Source: CAKVLS01 sp045651685
GTDB lineage: Bacteria; Bacillota; Clostridia; Christensenellales; UBA1242
Assembly (NCBI GenBank): GCA_045651685.1
Contig: JAZRSV010000004.1
Location: 1 to 60,268 of the forward strand
DNA: 60,268 bases
Direction: 5' to 3'
The notes under the pieces were generated by a model that worked only from the letters and a program-made list of their open reading frames with translations, was not told the origin of the DNA and ran no database searches. Below are positions 31,709 through 38,685 of this stretch, piece after piece. Positions within the stretch are counted from its first letter, which is position 1. Every line of letters begins with the position of its first letter. The position numbers and the translations under genes were made by a program.

Positions 31709-32194
31709 TTATATAATATCGCCTTCGGGAGATATAGTTTTGTTTATTAATCGTTCAAAGTCAGCTTGTACTTTATATAATGTTTGGGTGTAGGATACGA
31801 TGTTCATTAGTTTTTGTTCTTGTGCTGCTTTTACTGCTTGATACTCTTGGCATCTTTTCAGAAGTAGTTCGTAGGTTTCTCTATCTAGCTTGTTTTTGCA
31901 AGATTCTAGATTGATAGCGCACATGGCAATTTCTGCTAGAGACATAAACTCATCACCACCATCTTGTATTAACTCTACTTTTTTTGAAATGCGCATACAC
32001 AAATCTTCAAAAGTAGTCGGTGGGTATGTGACAGTATAAGGTTTTGGCAGTGGATTTTCTGGTATGTGGTCATAAAACATAGTCAATAAATCTTCATCAA
32101 AATAGTCATCTATTATATATGATTGTTGTGATAGTTCAAGTTCTCTTTGTTTGATTGCTTCGGCAAGTGGGTCTTGTATATTATCTTTTGACAT
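31709..32194 (-). CDS. Unknown 161-residue partner of the winged-helix gene
   Basis: Not recognised. Starts at ATG 32194 (AAGGAGAATA upstream); the frame is open further but without a ribosome site. The N-terminal third is acidic and proline-containing (YDHIPENPLPKPYTVTYPP), the rest is helical with coiled-coil character (LLLKRCQEYQAVKAAQEQKL). No membrane segment. It follows the small winged-helix gene by one base, so the pair is surely one operon and the protein may be its effector, antitoxin or partner. Confidence 0.7.
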   Translation of the reverse strand: MSKDNIQDPLAEAIKQRELELSQQSYIIDDYFDEDLLTMFYDHIPENPLPKPYTVTYPPTTFEDLCMRISKKVELIQDGGDEFMSLAEIAMCAINLESCKNKLDRETYELLLKRCQEYQAVKAAQEQKLMNIVSYTQTLYKVQADFERLINKTISPEGDII

Positions 32195-32195
32195 A

Positions 32196-32432
32196 TTATT
32201 CTCCTTTGTGGTCAAAGTAGCAGCCACCACCTTTTATTTTTATAATAGGGTAGCCAAACTCAATAAGATATTCTATATTGCGGCCTACAGTTTTGCGATC
32301 GCATGGTACGCCGATAGAGTTTAGTACCCTTGCAATACTTGCTTGCGAAACGGGTTTTTCTTTAGATGAGCCTTCTTGCAATATTTTTAATACATACAAA
32401 ATTATAGTCTTTTTTGCTATTGATTTTTTCAT
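32196..32432 (-). CDS. Small winged-helix DNA-binding protein
   Basis: 78 residues. It matches the N-terminal winged HTH of WYL-type regulators: ILYVLKILQEGS, SQASIARVLNSIGVPCDRKTVGRNIEYLIEFGYPI, KGGGCYF for the wing. The WYL ligand domain is absent, so this is a stand-alone DNA-binding module. ATG with AAGGGGCAA upstream. It is translationally close to the 161-residue gene (TAATATG). Confidence 0.78.
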   Translation of the reverse strand: MKKSIAKKTIILYVLKILQEGSSKEKPVSQASIARVLNSIGVPCDRKTVGRNIEYLIEFGYPIIKIKGGGCYFDHKGE

Positions 32433-32571
32433 AATTGCCCCTTTTTGTTATATTGGTAATTTTGCCTTACATATATATTATAACATATAACTTGGGTCAA
32501 AACTAGCCCATGTATAAATTATTGTAAAAAAAACATTTTATTTAGAAAAAGGTGTATTTTTAATATAAAAA

Positions 32572-32601
32572 AAGACAGGTATATTTGCCTGTCTTTTTTG
32601 A
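32572..32601. terminator. Terminator of aspS
   Basis: AAAAGACAGG-TATATTT-GCCTGTCTTTT; on the minus strand it ends in a T tract just after the aspS stop. Confidence 0.85.
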
Positions 32602-32604
32602 TTG

Positions 32605-33888
32605 TTATGGAGTAATTCTTTCTGGACCACGGAAGATAAACATAGCTTCTTTTATGCTCGCTAGCTCTAGCATGTTCATCAAAATTCTATCTAATCCTAG
32701 ACCAAAACCACCGTGTGGTGGGCAGCCATATTTGAAGAATTGCAAATAGAACTCAACATCTTTTTCTAGGCCTTTTTCGATAGCTTGTTCTCTTAAGATG
32801 TCATATCTGTGTTCTCTTTGAGCGCCAGTAGTTATCTCAACACCCTTCCACATTAGGTCATAACCTTGTGGCACGCCATTTTTGCGCATATGGTAAAAAG
32901 CACGCTTTCTTGCGCCGTAGTCTGTGACAAATAAAAATTCGTGACCGTATGCGTCTTGAGCAAATTGCTTACAAAGTTTTTCTGCCTCGGTAGTTAGGTC
33001 GTCTTTTTCGCTATCTGGGCAAGTGTAGCCATAGCGTTTTTCTAACTCTACATATAGATCTGCAAGCTTGATGCGTGGGAAAGGTAGAGTAGGTACTACA
33101 ATTTCTACATCAAACAATTCTTTTATTTGTTCGCCATATTTTTCTTTTATTTCTTTTATGGCATATGTCAAAAGTTGTTCTTCAAACCACATAACATCTT
33201 CGTATGAGTTGATATTAGAAAACTCTAGGTCAAAACCAGTAAACTCTGTAGCGTGTTTGCGTGAGTGTGACTTTTCTGCTCTAAATACTGGGCCACATTC
33301 AAATATTCTACCCAAGCCACTAGCCATTGCCATTTGTTTGTAAAATTGTGGGCTTTGGCATAGATAAGCGCTGCCATCAAAATATTTTACTTCAAAAACT
33401 TCTGAACCAGACTCTGATGCAGTAGCAATAAGTTTTGGAGAATGAATTTCTACAAAGTCATGCTTTATCAAAAAGTCTCTCATAGCTTGTGTAAGCAAAG
33501 TTTGAACTTTTATCATTAGTGTATTTTTGTCTTGACGAAGGTCAATCCAGCGATAGTCAAGTCTTTGGTCGATATTGCTATCTTTGTCGATAGGTGATAC
33601 TTCTGCGCTAGATGTTGCTTCTGCCGCAGTGACTAAAACTTCTTGTCCACCCATTTTTACATATTCGCTTTTGATTAGGTTGCCTTCTACTTTTACAGTA
33701 GAGCCAGGTAGTAGGTGCGAAAAAACCTCTGCCACTTGTGGGTAAGCTTCTTTTTCTACAGTAAGTTGAATCTTGCCAGAGAAGTCTTTTAGCACGATAA
33801 ACTGCATGCTTTTTTTATCTCTGATAGTTTCTACCATACCATGAAAGCTAACTTGTCCCTCTTTTAATTTTGAAATTTGTGTTAACAT
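32605..33888 (-). CDS. aspS: Aspartyl-tRNA synthetase, archaeal/AsnRS-like type
   Basis: Class IIb synthetase of 427 residues, much shorter than the ~590-residue bacterial AspRS because the GAD insertion is missing. It therefore belongs to the archaeal-type branch, whose members are often non-discriminating and can make Asp-tRNA(Asn). OB-fold (residues 1-100), motif 2 FRAEKSHSRKHATEFTGFDLEF (~195-216), motif 3 GGFGLGLDRILMNML near the end. ATG after AAGGAGGG. Expression is set by the T-box leader upstream. Confidence 0.93.
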   Translation of the reverse strand: MLTQISKLKEGQVSFHGMVETIRDKKSMQFIVLKDFSGKIQLTVEKEAYPQVAEVFSHLLPGSTVKVEGNLIKSEYVKMGGQEVLVTAAEATSSAEVSPIDKDSNIDQRLDYRWIDLRQDKNTLMIKVQTLLTQAMRDFLIKHDFVEIHSPKLIATASESGSEVFEVKYFDGSAYLCQSPQFYKQMAMASGLGRIFECGPVFRAEKSHSRKHATEFTGFDLEFSNINSYEDVMWFEEQLLTYAIKEIKEKYGEQIKELFDVEIVVPTLPFPRIKLADLYVELEKRYGYTCPDSEKDDLTTEAEKLCKQFAQDAYGHEFLFVTDYGARKRAFYHMRKNGVPQGYDLMWKGVEITTGAQREHRYDILREQAIEKGLEKDVEFYLQFFKYGCPPHGGFGLGLDRILMNMLELASIKEAMFIFRGPERITP

Positions 33889-33904
33889 AAAACACCCTCC
33901 TTAA

Positions 33905-34126
33905 AATATGTTGGGACAATAAAAAATCGCCCCAATGAAAATATCATTAGGACGAATAAAATATCCGCGGTGCCACCTAACTTGTCACATATATTTGTGA
34001 CCACTTTAGTATGTTTGTTTGTAAACTCAAAAGTGTCCTTCGTTGTGGTTGGTTTAGTAAGTCGCAGCAAATCTTACTTTCTCTGAAAAACCAATGACAC
34101 AAGTACTCTCTTTATCATCGCTTATG
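33905..34126 (-). promoter_or_regulatory. T-box leader of aspS (Asp specifier GAC)
   Basis: Minus strand. Stem I starts with AGAGAGTACTTG; TTGGTTT/AAACCAA forms the distal helix. On its 3' side AAGGACACTTTTGAG gives specifier GAC (34037-34035), in the same setting as the TAC of tyrS leaders. Stem III is GTCACAAATATATGTGAC. The T-box is AGGTGGCACCGCGG (33978-33965), with UGGC to pair the GCCA end of tRNA-Asp. Terminator TCGTCCTAATGA/TCATTGGGGCGA with T tract at 33955-33921. Uncharged tRNA-Asp should allow readthrough. Confidence 0.92.
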
Positions 34127-34132
34127 TTTGTA

Positions 34133-34160
34133 TTATAAAACAACAATACTTTTATGTCAA
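34133..34160 (-). promoter_or_regulatory. Promoter of the aspS transcript
   Basis: Minus strand TTGACA (34160-34155), 16 nt, TATAAT (34138-34133), immediately upstream of the T-box leader. Confidence 0.85.
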
Positions 34161-34248
34161 TGTTTAATATAAAATTTGTAGTTTTTTGGTTGTTTTTATT
34201 TGTGCTTTGGGGTATGATAGGTATAGTGCAAAATTAAAAGGAATTATT

Positions 34249-35271
34249 ATGTCTATTTTTCTTAATATTTTATTTTTTATAATAGGTATAGTTTTTTTGA
34301 TAAAAGGTGCAGATTTTTTTGTTTCTGGTGCTAGCGCCGTTGCAAAAAAACTTCGAGTGCCAACTCTTATAATTGGTCTTACAATAGTGGCTGTTGGTAC
34401 TAGTATGCCAGAACTTGCAGTTAGTATTAGTAGTGCAGTTAAGGGCAATCTTGACATGTCTGTTGGCAACATTGTTGGATCAAACATGTTTAATATGCTA
34501 TTTATACTTGGCTTTGTTGCTTTGTTTAACTCTGTTAGACTTGCAGACTCTGCAAAAAGTTTTGACTTGCCATTTATGGCTGTTGTGACAGCATTACTTG
34601 CTCTTATTAGTTGCGATAGTATTTTAGACGGCGCTGCACACAATTCAATTACTCGTATCGAAAGTTTGATTTTGATTGGTTTTATGATTTATTACTTTTA
34701 TGTGCTTATAAAAAATGCAATTAAGTATAGTAAAATTAATTTAGCTAATATTGCAGAACACAACAAAGAAGTGCCACGCTTCGAAAACAAACCGATAGCA
34801 GAAATTAAAACTCTAAAGGTATGGCAAATGATATTGTGTATTATTTTGGGTTTAGGCGCTGTCATCTTTGGTGGCGAATGTGTATCTTCTACTGCAGTAT
34901 TTTTGGCAAAACAAGCAGGTATGAGTGATGCTCTTATAGGCCTAACAATTGTTGCTATGAGCACTAGCTTGCCAGAGTTTGTCACTTCTGTTATAGCTGC
35001 AAAAAAAGGCGAGACAGACCTTGCTATAGGTAATGTTGTTGGTTCTAATATACTTAACATTGTATTAATACTTGGTACAGTAGGTACTATTGGAGTTATA
35101 CCAGTAAGCACTGATATCTTGATTGATTTGGTTATCTTATTAGGCTATACAATTATATTCTGTTTCTTATGCTTGCGCAAAGGCAGACTAAAGAAAACCG
35201 AAGGTATTGTTATGCTATGTATGTTCTTTGCTTATATGGCTTTTGCTATAGTAAGAAATTATTGTTTTTAA
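34249..35271 (+). CDS. Calcium/sodium antiporter (CaCA, YrbG-type)
   Basis: 340-residue membrane exchanger with about ten hydrophobic segments in two inverted halves. Each half has the alpha-repeat: GLTIVAVGTSMPELAVSISSA...NIVGSNMFNML and GLTIVAMSTSLPEFVTSVIAA...NVVGSNILNI, including both G-T/S-S-x-P-E and GSN motifs that bind the cations. Start ATG 34249 with AAAAGGAA; the in-frame extension has none. Ion choice (Na+/Ca2+ or K+-dependent) is not resolved. Own terminator follows. Confidence 0.92.
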   Translation: MSIFLNILFFIIGIVFLIKGADFFVSGASAVAKKLRVPTLIIGLTIVAVGTSMPELAVSISSAVKGNLDMSVGNIVGSNMFNMLFILGFVALFNSVRLADSAKSFDLPFMAVVTALLALISCDSILDGAAHNSITRIESLILIGFMIYYFYVLIKNAIKYSKINLANIAEHNKEVPRFENKPIAEIKTLKVWQMILCIILGLGAVIFGGECVSSTAVFLAKQAGMSDALIGLTIVAMSTSLPEFVTSVIAAKKGETDLAIGNVVGSNILNIVLILGTVGTIGVIPVSTDILIDLVILLGYTIIFCFLCLRKGRLKKTEGIVMLCMFFAYMAFAIVRNYCF

Positions 35272-35274
35272 CAA

Positions 35275-35309
35275 AAAAAAACTCTTGGACATCCAAGAGT
35301 TTTTTTATG
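35275..35309 (+). terminator. Terminator after the antiporter gene
   Basis: AAAACTCTTGGA-CA-TCCAAGAGTTTTTTT, strong stem with T tail. Confidence 0.88.
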
Positions 35310-35341
35310 TCAAAAAATTTTTATATGTCATATATATTGAT

Positions 35342-36406
35342 ATGAATAAATTTGTTTTAGATATATCTGCTATACAAAATAATATAACAAAAATAAAAAA
35401 CAATCTAAAACCAAACACAAAATTTTGTGCAATGGTAAAAGCAAATGCATACGGTCACGGTATAAAAGTCATCGCAAAAAACATATCAAGCATTGTAGAC
35501 TTTTTTGGCGTTGCTAGTGTCAGTGAGGCGCTCGTATTAAGGCGTAGCAATATATCAAATAAAATACTTGTAGTCGGTGCGTTTGAGTCAAATAGGGCGC
35601 GTTTGGCCGTTATACATGATATATCTGTTGCAGTATCTAGCTTGCAAGACTTAATAGTCGTTGACAAAGTCGCAAGGAGACTGGGTATGCTTGCAAAAGT
35701 GCATATAAAAATTAACACAGGTATGAACAGACTTGGCACAAGTAGTAAGCAAGAGTTTGAAAAGATGTTAAACTTTTTACAAACAACCACTTATATAAAA
35801 TTAGAAGGCGTATTTTCTCACTTTTGTTGTAGTGATAGTGATGCAAAGTTTACCACAAAGCAAAATAAAGTTTTTAAGAGTTTTATAAAAGGTCTAAAAG
35901 ATAAACGAGTTATAAAGCATATTTCTTCTAGCTATGCGGCAGTTAACTATAAAAAGTACAACTATGACATGGTGAGAGTTGGCATAGGTATGTACGGTTA
36001 TACAAAAGGTATCACGCTTAAGCCGGCTATAACAATATATAGTAATATCGCAGCTGTGCACAAAATTGCAAAAAACAATATTATAGGTTATGACAAAACT
36101 TTTGTTGCTGACAAAGATATGATAATAGCAACAGTTCCGGTAGGTTATGCTGATGGTCTCAATCTAAAACTCTCTAACAAACTATATGTATATATCAATA
36201 ACAAACCATGTAAAATTGTTGGCAAAATATGTATGGATATGTTTATGTGTGATATCACTAATGTTAGTGCTAAAGTGGGAGATGTTGTCACTATAATGGA
36301 TAGATACAACAATGCAACTGTTTTTAAGACATATTGTGACAATAGTGAGTATGAAGTTTTGACAAACTTCAAAACTTCTCGAATGAGAGTTGTTATAAAA
36401 AAATAA
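35342..36406 (+). CDS. alr: Alanine racemase
   Basis: PLP enzyme making D-alanine for peptidoglycan. 354 residues from ATG 35342; the upstream in-frame start lies in the terminator. The PLP lysine is in MVKANAYGHG (residues ~34-43), followed by KINTGMNRLG, and the C-terminal domain contains VPVGYADGL and GKICMDMFMCD (catalytic Tyr and substrate Met region). No Shine-Dalgarno; TATATA/TATATT words lie 3-5 bases before the ATG. Together with murI it supplies D-amino acids to the wall. Confidence 0.93.
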   Translation: MNKFVLDISAIQNNITKIKNNLKPNTKFCAMVKANAYGHGIKVIAKNISSIVDFFGVASVSEALVLRRSNISNKILVVGAFESNRARLAVIHDISVAVSSLQDLIVVDKVARRLGMLAKVHIKINTGMNRLGTSSKQEFEKMLNFLQTTTYIKLEGVFSHFCCSDSDAKFTTKQNKVFKSFIKGLKDKRVIKHISSSYAAVNYKKYNYDMVRVGIGMYGYTKGITLKPAITIYSNIAAVHKIAKNNIIGYDKTFVADKDMIIATVPVGYADGLNLKLSNKLYVYINNKPCKIVGKICMDMFMCDITNVSAKVGDVVTIMDRYNNATVFKTYCDNSEYEVLTNFKTSRMRVVIKK

Positions 36407-36418
36407 ATGTGTTATAAT
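36390..36418 (+). promoter_or_regulatory. Leaderless promoter of rsmD
   Basis: TTGTTA (36390-36395), 17 nt, consensus TATAAT (36413-36418), six bases (ATAAAT), ATG at 36425. The -35 lies in the end of alr. Confidence 0.7.
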
Positions 36419-36424
36419 ATAAAT

Positions 36425-36976
36425 ATGAGAATTATTACAGGTAAACATAGAGGCAGAAAAATTATATCACCAACACACGAAGGTGTAAGGCCTACTACAG
36501 ATAGAATAAAAGAAAATGTTTTTAACATCATACGCGACTATATACCAGATAGTATATGTCTAGATTTGTTTGCAGGTACTGGTGGCCTTGGTTTTGAGTG
36601 TATTAGTAGAGGTGCAGACAAAGTTTATTTTGTTGATAGCAGTAAAGATAGTATAAAAAATATCAAACAAACAGCACTTTCGTTAAAAGAAAATCCTTAT
36701 ATCATATTGTCAGACTATAATATAGCTCTAAAAAATATGAAAAATCAAGGTGTTAAGTTTGATGTTATTTTTGTAGACCCACCATACAAGACCATGCTTG
36801 CAGAGTTTGCAATAAACAAAATTGTCGAGTATGACTTGCTAAAAGAAGATGGCATTATAGTGTGGGAGAGTTTGGTTGAGTTAAAAAAGCCAGCTAGTTA
36901 TGACTGTAAGTATACACATATAGACTCAAGAGTATATGGTGATACTCAAATAGATATTTACCAAAACCAAATATAA
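36425..36976 (+). CDS. rsmD: 16S rRNA (guanine-N2)-methyltransferase RsmD
   Basis: Methylates G966-equivalent of 16S rRNA. 183 residues. Opening MRIITGKHRGRKI is the family's. SAM motif I is CLDLFAGTGGLGFECISRGA (~45-64), motif IV is the catalytic FVDPPYK near residue 117. The start is ATG 36425 because the family begins there; the in-frame ATG 18 bp upstream overlaps the -10 box. No ribosome site. Confidence 0.93.
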   Translation: MRIITGKHRGRKIISPTHEGVRPTTDRIKENVFNIIRDYIPDSICLDLFAGTGGLGFECISRGADKVYFVDSSKDSIKNIKQTALSLKENPYIILSDYNIALKNMKNQGVKFDVIFVDPPYKTMLAEFAINKIVEYDLLKEDGIIVWESLVELKKPASYDCKYTHIDSRVYGDTQIDIYQNQI

Positions 36977-36984
36977 CAAAACTA

Positions 36985-37013
36985 TTGACAATTAAATTTT
37001 ATAGTGGTATTAT
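36985..37013 (+). promoter_or_regulatory. Promoter of glyS
   Basis: TTGACA (36985-36990), 17 nt, TATTAT (37008-37013). Transcript should start near 37020. Confidence 0.85.
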
Positions 37014-37019
37014 ACCAAT

Positions 37020-37178
37020 GTAAATCGAAGAAGGGAGTGGCGCCCCAGAGAGGTAACAAAATATTACCCGTTAGGTATTGCGTAAAAATACAAATGAAGG
37101 TGACCTTGGTCACAAAATAGGGTGGAACCGCGATTAATAATCGTCCCTATACTACGAGAGTAGTATAGGGATTTTTTT
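37020..37178 (+). promoter_or_regulatory. Glycyl T-box leader with apparently ultrashort Stem I
   Basis: T-box sequence AGGGTGGAACCGCG at 37119-37132, whose UGGA (37123-37126) matches UCCA of tRNA-Gly. Antiterminator CGATT/AATCG; terminator CCCTATACTAC-GAGA-GTAGTATAGGG then T tract (37145-37178). Stem III is GTGACC-TT-GGTCAC (37100-37113). Only ~80 nt precede Stem III. They fold as GCGC (37040-37043)/GCGT (37080-37083) enclosing AGAGA on the left, a GGTAA/TTACC hairpin, and TTAGGTATT on the right, so GGT (37074-37076) is the likely specifier; GGC at 37039 is the alternative. Confidence 0.85.
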
Positions 37179-37212
37179 ATTATAATCCACAAAAAATAGG
37201 AGAAAAAATATT

Positions 37213-38589
37213 ATGGATAACAAAAAACTTACAATGGAAAAATTAGTAAATCTTTGCAAAACTAGAGGTTTTGTATTCCCAGGTAGCGAAATTTATGGTG
37301 GTTTTGCTAACACATGGGATTTTGGTCCAGTAGGTGTAGAATTAAAAAATAATGTAAAACGCGCTTGGTGGAAAAAGTTTGTACAAGAAGTTCCAAATGC
37401 ATATGGTGTAGATGCTGCTATACTTATGAACCCTAGAGTATGGGATGCAAGTGGACACACAGCAAGCTTTAGCGATCCTAAAATGGACTGCAAAAACTGC
37501 AAAACAAGACACAGAGCAGATAACATTATCGAAGGTTATAAAGATTGTGATGTTATACCTGACCAAATGACCAACGCAGAGATGGAGGAGTATATCCAAA
37601 AACATCAAATCAAATGTCCTAACTGTGGCAAATGCGATTGGACTAATATTAGAACATTTAACTTAATGTTCCAAACATCTCGTGGTGTAGTAGAAAACAA
37701 CGATGACAAAGTATATCTTCGTCCAGAAACAGCACAAGGTGAGTATGTTAACTTCTTAAATGTACAAAGAAGCATGAGAGCAAAAATACCTTTTGCTATA
37801 GCTCAAATTGGTAAATCTTTCCGTAACGAAATAACTCCAGGAAACTTCTTATTTAGAACAGTTGAGTTTGAACAAATGGAGTTCCAAATGTTCTGCCATC
37901 CAAACGATGCTATGAGTTTTTATGAAAATTACAAAACTCAAGCGCTTAACTTTGTAAAATCTATTGGTCTAAAAGAAGAAAATTTGCGTTTCCACGATCA
38001 TGACAAACTTGCTCACTATGCAAAAGCAGCTTGTGATATTCAATACAACTTCCCAATAGGTTGGCAAGAACTTAATGGTATACATCATAGAAGCGCATGG
38101 GACCTAACTCGTCATGGCGAATATTGTGGCAAAACAATTGACTACCTAGATCCATTTACTAATGAGAGATATATACCAAATGTAGTAGAGTATAGTATCG
38201 GTGCAGATCGTCTAACACTTGCTATTATGTCAGAAGCATACGAAGAAGAAACTTTAGAAAATGGTGAAACTCGTGTAGTTATGCACTTAAAACCATTCCT
38301 TGCTCCATACAAAGCTGCAATTTTACCATTGCAAAAAAATATGGGAGACAAAGCAAAAGAAGTATATGCAACCCTAGCAAAACACTTTATGTGTGATTAT
38401 GACGAAGCTGGTTCTATCGGTAAGAGATATCGTAGACAAGACGAAATTGGTACACCATTCTGTATTACTATCGACTTTGATACTCTAGAAGATAACACAG
38501 TGACTATAAGAGATAGAGATACAATGGATCAAATTCGTTTGCCAATAGATCAAGTTGCAGAATATATCCTAAAACAATTAGAATTTTAA
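37213..38589 (+). CDS. glyS: Glycyl-tRNA synthetase, alpha2 single-chain type
   Basis: Class IIa synthetase of 458 residues that charges tRNA-Gly. This is the homodimeric type, not the two-subunit GlyQ/GlyS. Motif 1 region GGFANTWDFGPVGVELKNN, then a zinc-like insertion with CKNCKTRHR and CPNCGKCDW, motif 2 IGKSFRNEITPGNFLFRTVEFEQMEF (residues ~199-224, more than 20 in span), motif 3 near EYSIGADRLTLAIM. ATG with ATAGGAGAAA. Regulated by the T-box leader upstream. Confidence 0.96.
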   Translation: MDNKKLTMEKLVNLCKTRGFVFPGSEIYGGFANTWDFGPVGVELKNNVKRAWWKKFVQEVPNAYGVDAAILMNPRVWDASGHTASFSDPKMDCKNCKTRHRADNIIEGYKDCDVIPDQMTNAEMEEYIQKHQIKCPNCGKCDWTNIRTFNLMFQTSRGVVENNDDKVYLRPETAQGEYVNFLNVQRSMRAKIPFAIAQIGKSFRNEITPGNFLFRTVEFEQMEFQMFCHPNDAMSFYENYKTQALNFVKSIGLKEENLRFHDHDKLAHYAKAACDIQYNFPIGWQELNGIHHRSAWDLTRHGEYCGKTIDYLDPFTNERYIPNVVEYSIGADRLTLAIMSEAYEEETLENGETRVVMHLKPFLAPYKAAILPLQKNMGDKAKEVYATLAKHFMCDYDEAGSIGKRYRRQDEIGTPFCITIDFDTLEDNTVTIRDRDTMDQIRLPIDQVAEYILKQLEF

Positions 38590-38591
38590 TA

Positions 38592-38624
38592 AACAAAAAG
38601 TAGGCGATATGCCTACTTTTTTTG
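38592..38624 (+). terminator. Terminator of glyS
   Basis: AAAAAGTAGGC-GATAT-GCCTACTTTTTTT. Confidence 0.88.
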
Positions 38625-38645
38625 TTTGTAAAACTGTATATTGCA

Positions 38646-38678
38646 ATAAAAAAACCTACTAAATTTAGTAGGTTTTTG
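38646..38678 (-). terminator. Terminator of the bitopic protein gene
   Basis: AAAAAACCTACTAAA-TTTAGTAGGTTTTT; on the minus strand it ends in T residues. Separate from the glyS terminator 22 bp away. Confidence 0.85.
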
Positions 38679-38685
38679 TTGTTTA

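Noticed and set aside
32278..32490. Plus-strand frame over the winged-helix gene
   Set aside because: Antisense shadow; the minus-strand gene has a clear fold and ribosome site.
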